Shown piece by piece: positions 1 to 5,025 of a stretch of 5,025 nt of DNA (position 1 is the first letter of the stretch; every line of letters starts with the position of its first letter). Below the pieces are notes generated by a model. The model saw only the letters and a list, made by a program, of their open reading frames with translations. It was not told where the DNA came from and did not search any database. The stretch covers positions 1 through 5,025 of the forward strand of contig JAFCCK010000071.1 of the NCBI GenBank assembly GCA_017610245.1, given 5' to 3'. This DNA is from Candidatus Iainarchaeum sp. (GTDB lineage Archaea; Iainarchaeota; Iainarchaeia; Iainarchaeales; GCA-2688035). Both the position numbers and the translations under genes were made by a program.

Positions 1-959
1 ATAACTTCATCATTCACTGGATTCACGGCATACTTTCCCAAAAAGATGCCCCTCTTCTCCTTTCCCTCAGCCAGCCTATCAATCAGGCTTTCTCCCTTCA
101 CTTCATCAATAAACCGCTTCACATCTTCCTCATATTCCGTTCCCTTAACAAATTCCATTACAAGCGGGTGCTCTGGCGCAATAGCAAAAAAGGTTACTCC
201 AAACAATGTATCAGGTCTTGTTGTAAAAGTAGGGAGCAGTTTCCCAGAATCCTTTTCTTTGAAGTGCACCTCTATTCCACTACTCTTTCCAATCCAGTTG
301 CGTTGCATTGTCTTTACTTTCTGGGGCCACTCCTCCAGCTTCTCCAAATCCTCCAAAAGCTCATCCGCATAAGCAGTTATTTTCAAGAACCATTGCTCCA
401 GTTCGCGCTCTTCCACTTGCGTGTCCTCATGCCGCCAGCAGCAGCCATCCACAACTTGCTCGTTTGCCAGCACAGTATTGCATTTAGGGCACCAATTTAC
501 AGGCGCCTTTTTCTTGTATGCGAGCCCCTTCTTCAAAAAGCGCAGGAAAAACAGCTGGTTCCACTTATAGTATTCTGGCGTATGAGTTGCAATCTCCCTT
601 TCCCAATCATAGCTGTTTCCCAGAATCACTTGCTGCTCTCTCATGTTCCTTATCTGTTGCTCTGTCCACTCCTTGGGATTGACGTTCTGCTGAATAGCAG
701 CATTCTCAGCAGGCAATCCCAATGAATCATAGCCCATAGGATACAATACCTCAAAGCCCTGCATCCTCTTGAAGCGCGCGAACGCATCCCCCAAAGCATA
801 ATTCCTAACATGCCCCATGTGCAATTTCCCTGTTGGATAGGGAAACATCTCCAGCACGTAGTAGGGCATCTTCTTGCTCCTCTCGTTCACCTTGAAGAGC
901 TTTGCCTTTGCCCAGCGGAGCTGCCATTTCTGCTCTATTTTCCTGAAATTTTTGGGCAT
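1..959 (-). CDS. leuS: Leucyl-tRNA synthetase, bacterial type, N-terminal part
   Basis: This gene encodes the class I enzyme that charges tRNA-Leu with leucine in the cytoplasm. It is open to the left window edge, so only 319 codons are seen of a family usually 800-900 residues long. The HIGH signature of the Rossmann fold is HMGH at residues 47-50. A zinc-binding module follows, with CPKC at 157-160 and CCWRH at 173-177, inside a stretch very like bacterial LeuRS (VNWCPKCNTVLANEQVV). The editing (CP1) domain begins after it, shown by the threonine-rich TTRPDTLFG at 246-254. Zinc module before CP1 is the bacterial arrangement; typical archaeal LeuRS is built differently, which suggests transfer. 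The ATG at 959 fits the family N-terminus, with a weak AGGGA (966-970) six bases upstream. It lies 50 bases downstream of the peptidase gene. Identity is very sure; the bacterial affinity is from hand comparison. Confidence 0.96.
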   Translation of the reverse strand, partial: MPKNFRKIEQKWQLRWAKAKLFKVNERSKKMPYYVLEMFPYPTGKLHMGHVRNYALGDAFARFKRMQGFEVLYPMGYDSLGLPAENAAIQQNVNPKEWTEQQIRNMREQQVILGNSYDWEREIATHTPEYYKWNQLFFLRFLKKGLAYKKKAPVNWCPKCNTVLANEQVVDGCCWRHEDTQVEERELEQWFLKITAYADELLEDLEKLEEWPQKVKTMQRNWIGKSSGIEVHFKEKDSGKLLPTFTTRPDTLFGVTFFAIAPEHPLVMEFVKGTEYEEDVKRFIDEVKGESLIDRLAEGKEKRGIFLGKYAVNPVNDEV

Positions 960-995
960 GTTCAATCCCTATTGAATAATTCTAAAAGAAGTAAA

Positions 996-1008
996 TTGTT
1001 TTTAAGGA
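996..1008 (-). promoter_or_regulatory. Possible TATA box for leuS
   Basis: An A/T-rich element reading CTTAAAAACAA on the minus strand lies about 40-45 bases before the leuS ATG, just after the peptidase stop. At usual archaeal spacing it would start transcription near 975, giving a leader of roughly 15 bases that contains the AGGGA. The whole gap is A/T-rich, so this is a weak assignment, and co-transcription with the peptidase gene is equally possible. Confidence 0.3.
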
Positions 1009-1009
1009 A

Positions 1010-1621
1010 TCACTTCCCAACAGCTTTCAGTATAAATGTCCTAAAGGGAATTCTCCCATAAACAATTCCCCTGCCAGAAAAATGCTCAAGCACATGCTCC
1101 TTTGGATAACCCATCTTCACTGCCAACTTTGCTGAGAGGACATCAGCAAACAGCTCCTCTGCCTGCTCATAGCTCATCTTATGGCGCGAGGCAAAAGCCC
1201 TCAGAGCCGGCTTGGGGAAGTGCGCATACTCGTGCGCTAGGGTAAAAATTCCATCCATTGTCAGCCTGTCGCCCTCAAAGATATGTTCTGCAGGCAAATT
1301 AATGAAATCGCTTTTCACCACAAACACCTGTTTCCCTTTCTGGTAAATCCTAATTTGGTTTACGTGCTCGCCCTTCACAATTGAGCCAAAAACCCTGCCC
1401 CTAGCTGCAAAAATTCTCTCCCTCAGGCTTCTCCTCGGATAGAAGTAGATGGGGGTGTGTTCCACATTCTGAATCATGTGGGAATAAACTTCCTTTGAAA
1501 GGGCATCAGGGGCAGCTTTAGCTAGCTCTTCCAATGCCCTGACAGCATGGCCCCTGAACTCATCCAGCGCCTTTTTCCTTTTCTTGCTTAGAATCGGCTT
1601 CTTGAAAAAAATGAGAAGCAT
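1010..1621 (-). CDS. Small HExxH putative zinc metallopeptidase, unknown role
   Basis: This 203-residue protein is probably a cytoplasmic zinc-dependent peptidase. The sequence shows HEYAH at 130-134 in the setting FTLAHEYAHFP, which matches the zinc-binding HExxH helix. A downstream AEELFAD at 154-160 resembles the E-x-x-x-D helix (Glu156, Asp160) that supplies the third zinc ligand in gluzincin-type enzymes. The first 35 residues are basic and helical-looking; MLLIFFKK is too short for a signal peptide and I see no membrane segment. Residues 55-125 alternate basic and hydrophobic stretches and may form the beta-rich half of the active-site cleft. The ATG at 1621 has no Shine-Dalgarno sequence and a TATA-like box 22-33 bases upstream, which suggests a leaderless mRNA. 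It sits between alaS and leuS with gaps of 53 and 50 bases, but that does not identify a substrate. I do not recognise a named family. Confidence 0.85.
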   Translation of the reverse strand: MLLIFFKKPILSKKRKKALDEFRGHAVRALEELAKAAPDALSKEVYSHMIQNVEHTPIYFYPRRSLRERIFAARGRVFGSIVKGEHVNQIRIYQKGKQVFVVKSDFINLPAEHIFEGDRLTMDGIFTLAHEYAHFPKPALRAFASRHKMSYEQAEELFADVLSAKLAVKMGYPKEHVLEHFSGRGIVYGRIPFRTFILKAVGK

Positions 1622-1642
1622 AGTGGAAATAGAGGAAAAAGG

Positions 1643-1654
1643 TATTTAATTTAA
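1643..1654 (-). promoter_or_regulatory. TATA-like box for the peptidase gene
   Basis: The minus strand reads ATTAAATTAAATACC here, 22-33 bases before the peptidase ATG. An archaeal TATA box at this distance would place the transcription start at or within a few bases of the ATG, in keeping with the missing Shine-Dalgarno sequence. A following run of five T (1636-1640) could also help terminate alaS transcription. Confidence 0.45.
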
Positions 1655-1674
1655 TTGATACAGTGCCCTAGGCT

Positions 1675-3435
1675 TTATTCTATAACCGCCTTGATTCTCC
1701 TAATGCCAGCAGCAACGCTCTCCTCTTTCAAAATCTTGAATTTTCCAATCACCTTTGTATTTTTCACGTGGGGACCAGCACACACCTCTTTACTGAAATC
1801 CCCAATAGTGTAAACGCTTACCTTCCCCGGCTTGTATTTTTCCCCGAAAAAAGCAAGAGCCCCCTCTTTCTTCGCTTCCGCCAAACTTTCCTCTTTCCTT
1901 TCAACCGGAATTGCCTTCTTAATCTGCTCATTGACCAATTCTTCAAGCTTCTTCAGTTGCTCTTTCGTGAGCTTTTCAGAATGGGAAAAATCAAAGCGCA
2001 GCCTTTCTGGCGTTATGTTGCTCCCTTTCTGCTGCACATGCCCCCCCAGCACTTTCCTAAGCGCGGCATGCAGAAGGTGCGTTGCAGTATGCATCCTAAC
2101 TGTTTTTTCACCATAGTCCTGCAATCCTGACTTGAATTTGCCCTCCGTTGCTTTTCTTGAGAGTTGCTGGTGCTTTTCAAACTCGCGCTCGAAAACCTTC
2201 TTGTCAACAGTGATTCCCCTTTCCTTTGCCAGCTCCAGAGTCATCTCCAAAGGAAAGCCAAAGCTCTGGTAGAGAAGAAACGCATCTTTCCCAGAGATTT
2301 TACCCTCTTTTCTCAGAATCTTCTCAAACATCTTCAACCCATTCGACAGTACCTTTGAAAACCTTTCCTCTTCCCGTTCAAGTTCCAGATAAATAAGCTC
2401 GTGGTTTTTCTTCAATTCAGGCCAATCCTTTCCGTATATCTCCACAATTATCTCTGCAATCTTCCTGCAGAAATTTCCCTTTATGCCGAGCAGCCTTCCA
2501 TGCCTAATGCTTCTCCTGATGAGCCTCCTCAGCACATAGCCATGCTCTACATTGCTTGGAACAATTCCCTTCCCTTCGGCCAGAATAAAGCACGCTGCCC
2601 TAAGGTGGTCAGCAATAATTCTCTTTGATTTAACCAAATCCTTTTCACTTAGCTCATCCAGCTTGTCCATTATCGGCTTGAAGAGCTCTGTCTCAAAAAC
2701 AGTTTCCTTGCCCTGCAGCATTGCAGTTGTCCTTTCCAAACCCATGCCAGTATCAACATTGCGCTGCTTCAGCAATTCATATTTCCCGGAAGCGGTTTTA
2801 TTGTACTGCATAAACACGTCATTCCAAATCTCAAAGTATTTCCCGCAGAAGCAGCCCGGCTTGCAGTTTTTCCCACACTTCTCCTTACCTGTATCATAAA
2901 ACATTTCAGTGTCTGGCCCACATGGCCCTGTTTTTCCAGCTGGACCCCACCAGTTGTCTTCCTTGGGATTAAAAAAAATCCTTTCCTTTGGAATTCCCAG
3001 GGATTCCCAAACTTTGGCAGATTCCTCATCTTTGGGAGCATCCTTGTCACCTGCAAAGCATGTAATATACAGCCTGTTTTTGTCCAGCCCAAGCCACCTT
3101 TTGCTTGTCAGAAATTCAAAGCTCCACTCAATAGCCTCTTTCTTGAAATAATCTCCAAGGCTCCAGTTTCCAAGCATAAAGAAAAAGGTAAGGTGTGAGG
3201 GGTCACCCACCTCCTCAATATCATTTGTTCTCAAGGACTTTTGGTTATTTGCGAGCCTCTTCCCTAAAGGGTGGGGCTGGCCAAGCAGATAGGGAACAAG
3301 CGGGTGCATTCCTGCTGTAGTGAAAAGAACAGTGGGGTCATTCTCAGGGATAAGTGAAGCAGATGGAATTATTGCATGCTTCTTCTCCTTGAAGAAATCA
3401 AGGAAGCGCTGCTCCAGTTTTTTTGCTGTCCACAT
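1675..3435 (-). CDS. alaS: Compact alanyl-tRNA synthetase lacking beta-barrel and C-Ala domains
   Basis: This class II synthetase charges tRNA-Ala and clears mischarged Ser/Gly-tRNA-Ala in the cytoplasm. At 586 residues it is far shorter than the usual 850-900. In order: motif 1 region at 26-43, motif 2 (RTNDIEEVGD at 69-78, then HLTFFFMLGNWSLGDYF at 81-97), a four-cysteine cluster at 187-197, motif 3 GMGLER at 230-235, the tRNA-binding Asn295 in PSNVEHGYVLRR, and the editing domain with zinc ligands HTATH (449-453) and CAGPH (552-556). The protein ends just after GIRRIKA (577-583), so the C-Ala domain is absent. The roughly 100-residue beta-barrel normally placed before HxxxH is also missing. 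This architecture recalls compact AlaRS of CPR bacteria. Gln390 replaces the Asp of the LYDTYGFP motif. I prefer the ATG at 3435, with GGTG five bases upstream and a family-like MWTAKKLEQRFLDFF start; an in-frame TTG at 3450 would add five residues. Confidence 0.96.
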   Translation of the reverse strand: MWTAKKLEQRFLDFFKEKKHAIIPSASLIPENDPTVLFTTAGMHPLVPYLLGQPHPLGKRLANNQKSLRTNDIEEVGDPSHLTFFFMLGNWSLGDYFKKEAIEWSFEFLTSKRWLGLDKNRLYITCFAGDKDAPKDEESAKVWESLGIPKERIFFNPKEDNWWGPAGKTGPCGPDTEMFYDTGKEKCGKNCKPGCFCGKYFEIWNDVFMQYNKTASGKYELLKQRNVDTGMGLERTTAMLQGKETVFETELFKPIMDKLDELSEKDLVKSKRIIADHLRAACFILAEGKGIVPSNVEHGYVLRRLIRRSIRHGRLLGIKGNFCRKIAEIIVEIYGKDWPELKKNHELIYLELEREEERFSKVLSNGLKMFEKILRKEGKISGKDAFLLYQSFGFPLEMTLELAKERGITVDKKVFEREFEKHQQLSRKATEGKFKSGLQDYGEKTVRMHTATHLLHAALRKVLGGHVQQKGSNITPERLRFDFSHSEKLTKEQLKKLEELVNEQIKKAIPVERKEESLAEAKKEGALAFFGEKYKPGKVSVYTIGDFSKEVCAGPHVKNTKVIGKFKILKEESVAAGIRRIKAVIE

Positions 3436-3440
3436 ACTCA

Positions 3441-3444
3441 CACC
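3441..3444 (-). promoter_or_regulatory. Shine-Dalgarno GGTG deciding the alaS start
   Basis: GGTG ends five bases before the ATG at 3435 and matches part of the archaeal GGAGGTGA consensus. It favours that ATG over the in-frame TTG at 3450 and GTG at 3441, since the GTG would overlap the site itself. Confidence 0.5.
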
Positions 3445-3469
3445 AGTCAAATCTAATAATTAACCTTAG

Positions 3470-3484
3470 AAAAAGTATTAAAAG
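3470..3484 (-). promoter_or_regulatory. TATA-like box for alaS, overlapping T-tract after RNase P RNA
   Basis: The minus strand reads CTTTTAATACTTTTT. The TTTAATAC core lies about 40-47 bases before the alaS ATG, which would give a leader of about 15 bases carrying the GGTG. The same stretch holds runs of four and five T starting a few bases after the RNase P RNA 3' end, so it may also act as an archaeal T-rich terminator. The two roles cannot be separated from sequence alone. Confidence 0.4.
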
Positions 3485-3488
3485 TGTT

Positions 3489-3747
3489 GAGCAGTGGAGA
3501 GTAAGCCGGCTTCTGTTACCCCACAAGCCCTCTCGAACCTGTGAGCTGCCTGCATTCGCCTTAGCCGCTCGAAGCGTTGCACCCGCACTGCATTGAAGCA
3601 GCGACTAGCTTTCGGCCGTTTCATTCCCGAAGGATATCGTTTCTGTTCCGAAAGCATCCCTTTTCAGGTGATTTTTTCGTTGGCTTTTGCCAGGGTGGCC
3701 GGACTTTCCTCATTGCCGAAGCAACGTAAGCAGACCTTCCACTACCC
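3489..3747 (-). ncRNA. rnpB: RNase P RNA
   Basis: This is the catalytic RNA that, with its protein partners, removes 5' leaders from tRNA precursors. The universal CR-I block GAGGAAAGUCC lies at 3702-3712 and the CR-V block ACAGAAGCCGGCUUAC at 3501-3516; GUCCGGC and GCCGGC can form the P4 core. The ends pair as a ten-base P1 helix with G-U pairs (3738-3747 with 3489-3498), which sets the boundaries. Other visible helices are a P3 hairpin capped by UUCG (3713-3724), a perfect seven-base helix CUUUCGG/CCGAAAG (3648-3654 with 3609-3615) that looks like P7, and hairpins at 3586-3603 and 3566-3576. The internal GAAACGG (3616-3622) resembles archaeal type A RNA. At about 259 bases it is small and has no room for the bacterial P13/P14 and P18 elements. 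It has its own TATA box and lies 53 bases before alaS. The family is very sure; the subtype is inferred. Confidence 0.93.
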
Positions 3748-3771
3748 AACAATAAAATTATGTATAGAAAA

Positions 3772-3780
3772 GAATTTAAA
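3772..3780 (-). promoter_or_regulatory. TATA box for RNase P RNA
   Basis: The minus strand reads TTTAAATTC, centred about 29 bases before the predicted RNase P RNA 5' end at 3747. That is the expected archaeal TATA-to-start distance and agrees independently with the P1-defined end. A second A/T stretch (CTATACATAATTTTATT, 3752-3768) lies too close to serve this start. Confidence 0.5.
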
Positions 3781-3795
3781 TTAGCGTTTATTGCA

Positions 3796-3805
3796 TAAAA
3801 AGAAG
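3796..3805 (-). terminator. T-rich terminator candidate after 23S rRNA
   Basis: The minus strand reads CTTCTTTTTA about 55-65 bases beyond the 23S rRNA 3' end and before the RNase P promoter. Archaeal termination uses such T-tracts without an obligate hairpin, and no strong stem is seen here. No 5S rRNA or tRNA gene fits in the short 23S-RNase P spacer. Confidence 0.35.
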
Positions 3806-3819
3806 TTAAGGTGCACTGG

Positions 3820-3849
3820 AAGCCATTGCAGCAAGCCAAGCTATTGCAG
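3820..3849 (-). repeat. Two-copy imperfect 12-base direct repeat in the 23S 3' spacer
   Basis: On the plus strand aagccattgcag (3820-3831) and aagctattgcag (3838-3849) differ at one base and are 18 bases apart. They lie just beyond the 23S rRNA 3' end. With only two copies this may be chance or part of a precursor-rRNA processing structure whose other half would be upstream of 23S, outside the window. Confidence 0.3.
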
Positions 3850-4116
3850 TATTATCAAGAGAACCCTCGGGCTCTTAGTATTGGTGCGCTGAACAAATCG
3901 CCGAAGCTTTTTGCTTACACGCCCAACCTATCAAACCGCTATTGTAGCGGAGCCCTCGCCCCTACATTCTCTCCAGAAGGAGAAAGTTTCAGGGATGATG
4001 GTCTATTTTCAGGGGCGGCTTCGAGCTTAGATGCTTTCAGCTCTTATCCGCTGCAGCGTGGCTACCCAGCAATGCCCTGTCGGACAACTGGTAAACTAGA
4101 GGCTACGGCACTGCGT

Positions 4117-4128
4117 TCCTCTCGTACT
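4117..4128 (-). other. Sarcin-ricin loop of 23S rRNA
   Basis: AGUACGAGAGGA is fully intact. This is the loop that anchors translational GTPases, and its conservation shows that the divergence elsewhere in this rRNA is not general decay. Confidence 0.9.
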
Positions 4129-4176
4129 CACAGTACCTTCCCTTCAGACCATCGACACTCCTAACAGATAGTATCC

Positions 4177-4340
4177 AAACTGGCTCGCACCGTTCTCAAC
4201 CCAACTAACGTAAGGCTTTGATGAGTTAACACCTCCACCCTTGGCCGCTTGTGCACGGCCAGGATGCCTTGAGACGACGGCGAGGTAGCAAACCGCGGGG
4301 TCGATGTGGACTCTCACCCGCGACAACACAATTACCCCCA
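4177..4340 (-). other. Peptidyl-transferase centre, helices 89 to 93
   Basis: By hand alignment to E. coli numbering, A2451 (4332), U2506 (4277), G2553 (4230), U2585 (4198) and the bulged A2602 (4181) are retained. Helix 89 pairs CGCGGG (4322-4317) with CCCGCG (4299-4294). Helix 91 is a clean six-pair stem (4261-4256 with 4247-4242). Helix 93 is GAACGGU-GCGA-GCC-A-GUUU. Positions 2448, 2452, 2453, 2503 and 2504 differ from the usual bases. Confidence 0.75.
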
Positions 4341-4844
4341 GGGTAAGTTCACTGTAAGACCAGGGCCCCATTAAAGGGCACACTGGCGTTCGCTAGACCC
4401 TTCTTTCGAATCCACGTTTCTTGCTGTTCGAAACATGGTCAAGCCTGCTTTTGCTCTTGCACTCTACGGCGGATTTCTGACCCGCCTGAGCAGACCTTTG
4501 GGCGCCCCTGATATCTTTTCAGGGGCGTACCGCCCCAGTCCAACTACCAATCAAATGCTGTCCTCTTTCAAGTAAGCAATACGGTTTTTGAAGGGTGGTG
4601 TTACATTGTTGCTCCACAATTCCTGGCGAAATTGCTTCGGTGCTCCCACCTACGCTATACTCCAAAAACCATACCACAACATCAGACAGTAGTAAACCTC
4701 CGTGGGGTCTTCTCTTCCCGTTAGAAGTTCGCGGCATATTCACCGCGCAGCAAGTTCATCAGGCCCACATTAGGGACAGTGGGAATCTCGTTACTTCATT
4801 GGTGCAAGCCGGCAATAAACCGGCAAGGTATTACGCTACCGTGA

Positions 4845-4863
4845 GAGCCTCAGAGTTAGGCCC
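4845..4863 (-). other. Helix 69 of 23S rRNA, variant stem and loop
   Basis: GGGCC-UAACUCUGA-GGCUC forms a five-pair stem with the standard nine-base loop, the element that contacts the small subunit and tRNA. The A equivalent to A1913 is kept (4856), but C (4853) stands where A1916 is usual, and the stem sequence differs from archaeal and bacterial norms while still pairing. Confidence 0.8.
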
Positions 4864-5025
4864 GCTCTTTACCAGCGCTTAGTTTCCTTGAACGGAAGTT
4901 TCACGTACTGGCAGTGAGCAGAAGTCAGCCCCTATACGCATCCTTTCGGACTAGCAGGGACCTGTGTTTTTAGTAAACAGTCGGACTCCCTTTGCCATTG
5001 CAGCCTGCCCCGCAAGGAGCAGGCA

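Larger units (their letters stand above)
3860..5025 (-). rRNA. rrl: 23S rRNA, 3' portion (domain IV end, V and VI), archaeal, divergent
   Basis: This is the half of the large-subunit rRNA that forms the peptidyl-transferase centre and the factor-binding sarcin-ricin loop. Its 5' part lies beyond the right edge; the first bases seen correspond to late domain IV. Landmarks from 5' to 3' are helix 69 (4863-4845), the GAAGACCCC strand of the central loop, the P-loop GGGGCGG, the active-site loop (4340-4271), the A-loop (4235-4223), helix 93 with its bulged A (4195-4177) and the sarcin-ricin loop AGUACGAGAGGA (4128-4117). Text around the last follows archaeal consensus, including GCCUCUAGUUUACCAGUUGUCCGACAGGG-type wording that bacteria lack. 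The mature 3' end, near CCGAGGGUUCUC, is approximate to within about ten bases. Several near-invariant bases differ, but helices are largely rescued by compensatory change, which argues for a working gene rather than a relic. All apparent reading frames across this stretch are spurious. Confidence 0.96.

Noticed and set aside
46..1061. Plus-strand reading frames opposite leuS and the end of the peptidase gene
   Set aside because: They are antisense to well-recognised coding sequence, have low-complexity Ser/Leu/Phe-rich translations, and resemble no family.
1768..3151. Plus-strand and out-of-frame minus-strand reading frames over alaS
   Set aside because: They are shadows of the AlaRS frame, whose motifs are continuous and intact.
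3435..3450. TTG at 3450 as the alaS start
   Set aside because: The ATG at 3435 has GGTG at good spacing and matches the family N-terminus better.
3593..3839. Short reading frames on both strands across RNase P RNA and the 23S spacer
   Set aside because: The stretch is explained by conserved RNase P blocks and paired helices; the translations show no domain features.
3748..3859. 5S rRNA or tRNA gene in the spacer after 23S
   Set aside because: The spacer is A/T-rich with no cloverleaf, no GTTCGA-type T-loop and no 5S-like helices.
3811..4882. Reading frames on both strands within the 23S rRNA
   Set aside because: They lie inside a clear rRNA gene and are accidental.
3860..5025. 23S rRNA pseudogene
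   Set aside because: Substitutions in helices 69, 89, 91, 92 and 93 are mostly compensatory, and the sarcin-ricin loop, P-loop and catalytic bases are intact. A few mismatches, such as in helix 90 near 2509-2579, keep this from being fully excluded.
1..5025. Mobile element, CRISPR array, toxin-antitoxin or defence cassette
   Set aside because: No transposase, integrase, regularly spaced repeats, long inverted repeats or defence domains are visible on either strand; the region is housekeeping.

Overview
The window reads as a compact, housekeeping stretch of an archaeal genome, most likely from a fast-evolving DPANN-type lineage. The archaeal call rests on the partial 23S rRNA at the right end. 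Around the sarcin-ricin loop and in the 3'-terminal domain it follows archaeal rather than bacterial consensus (for example GUCCGACAGGGCAUUGC, CAGCGCACC near the 3' end, and G at the position equivalent to E. coli 2058). TATA-like boxes at archaeal spacing lie upstream of the genes. The DPANN call is an inference from compact, bacterial-looking synthetases in an archaeal context and from the divergence of the rRNA.

Everything recognisable is on the minus strand, so transcription runs from right to left. In order: the 3' portion of 23S rRNA (5025 to about 3860, truncated by the window edge); a spacer of about 110 bases with a T-rich tract and a promoter; RNase P RNA (3747 to 3489); a short alanyl-tRNA synthetase (3435 to 1675); a small HExxH putative zinc metallopeptidase (1621 to 1010); and the N-terminal 319 codons of a bacterial-type leucyl-tRNA synthetase (959 to the left edge). 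The three protein-linked gaps are only 50-55 bases each and each holds a TATA-like box, so the genes may be transcribed from separate short-leader or leaderless promoters as well as by read-through. No gene is supported on the plus strand.

Functionally this is a translation cluster: the peptidyl-transferase half of the large-subunit rRNA, the RNA of tRNA 5'-end maturation, and two synthetases that charge tRNA-Ala and tRNA-Leu. The small peptidase is the only protein of unknown role.

I see no mobile element, CRISPR array, defence system or other accessory cassette. The most interesting signal is in the 23S rRNA. Several normally near-invariant positions of the peptidyl-transferase ring, helix 69 and the A-loop are changed, while the catalytic and tRNA-contacting bases are kept and helices 69, 89, 91, 92 and 93 keep most of their pairing through compensatory changes. 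The second is the AlaRS, which lacks both the beta-barrel and the C-Ala domain and has Gln where the G3:U70-reading Asp is expected.
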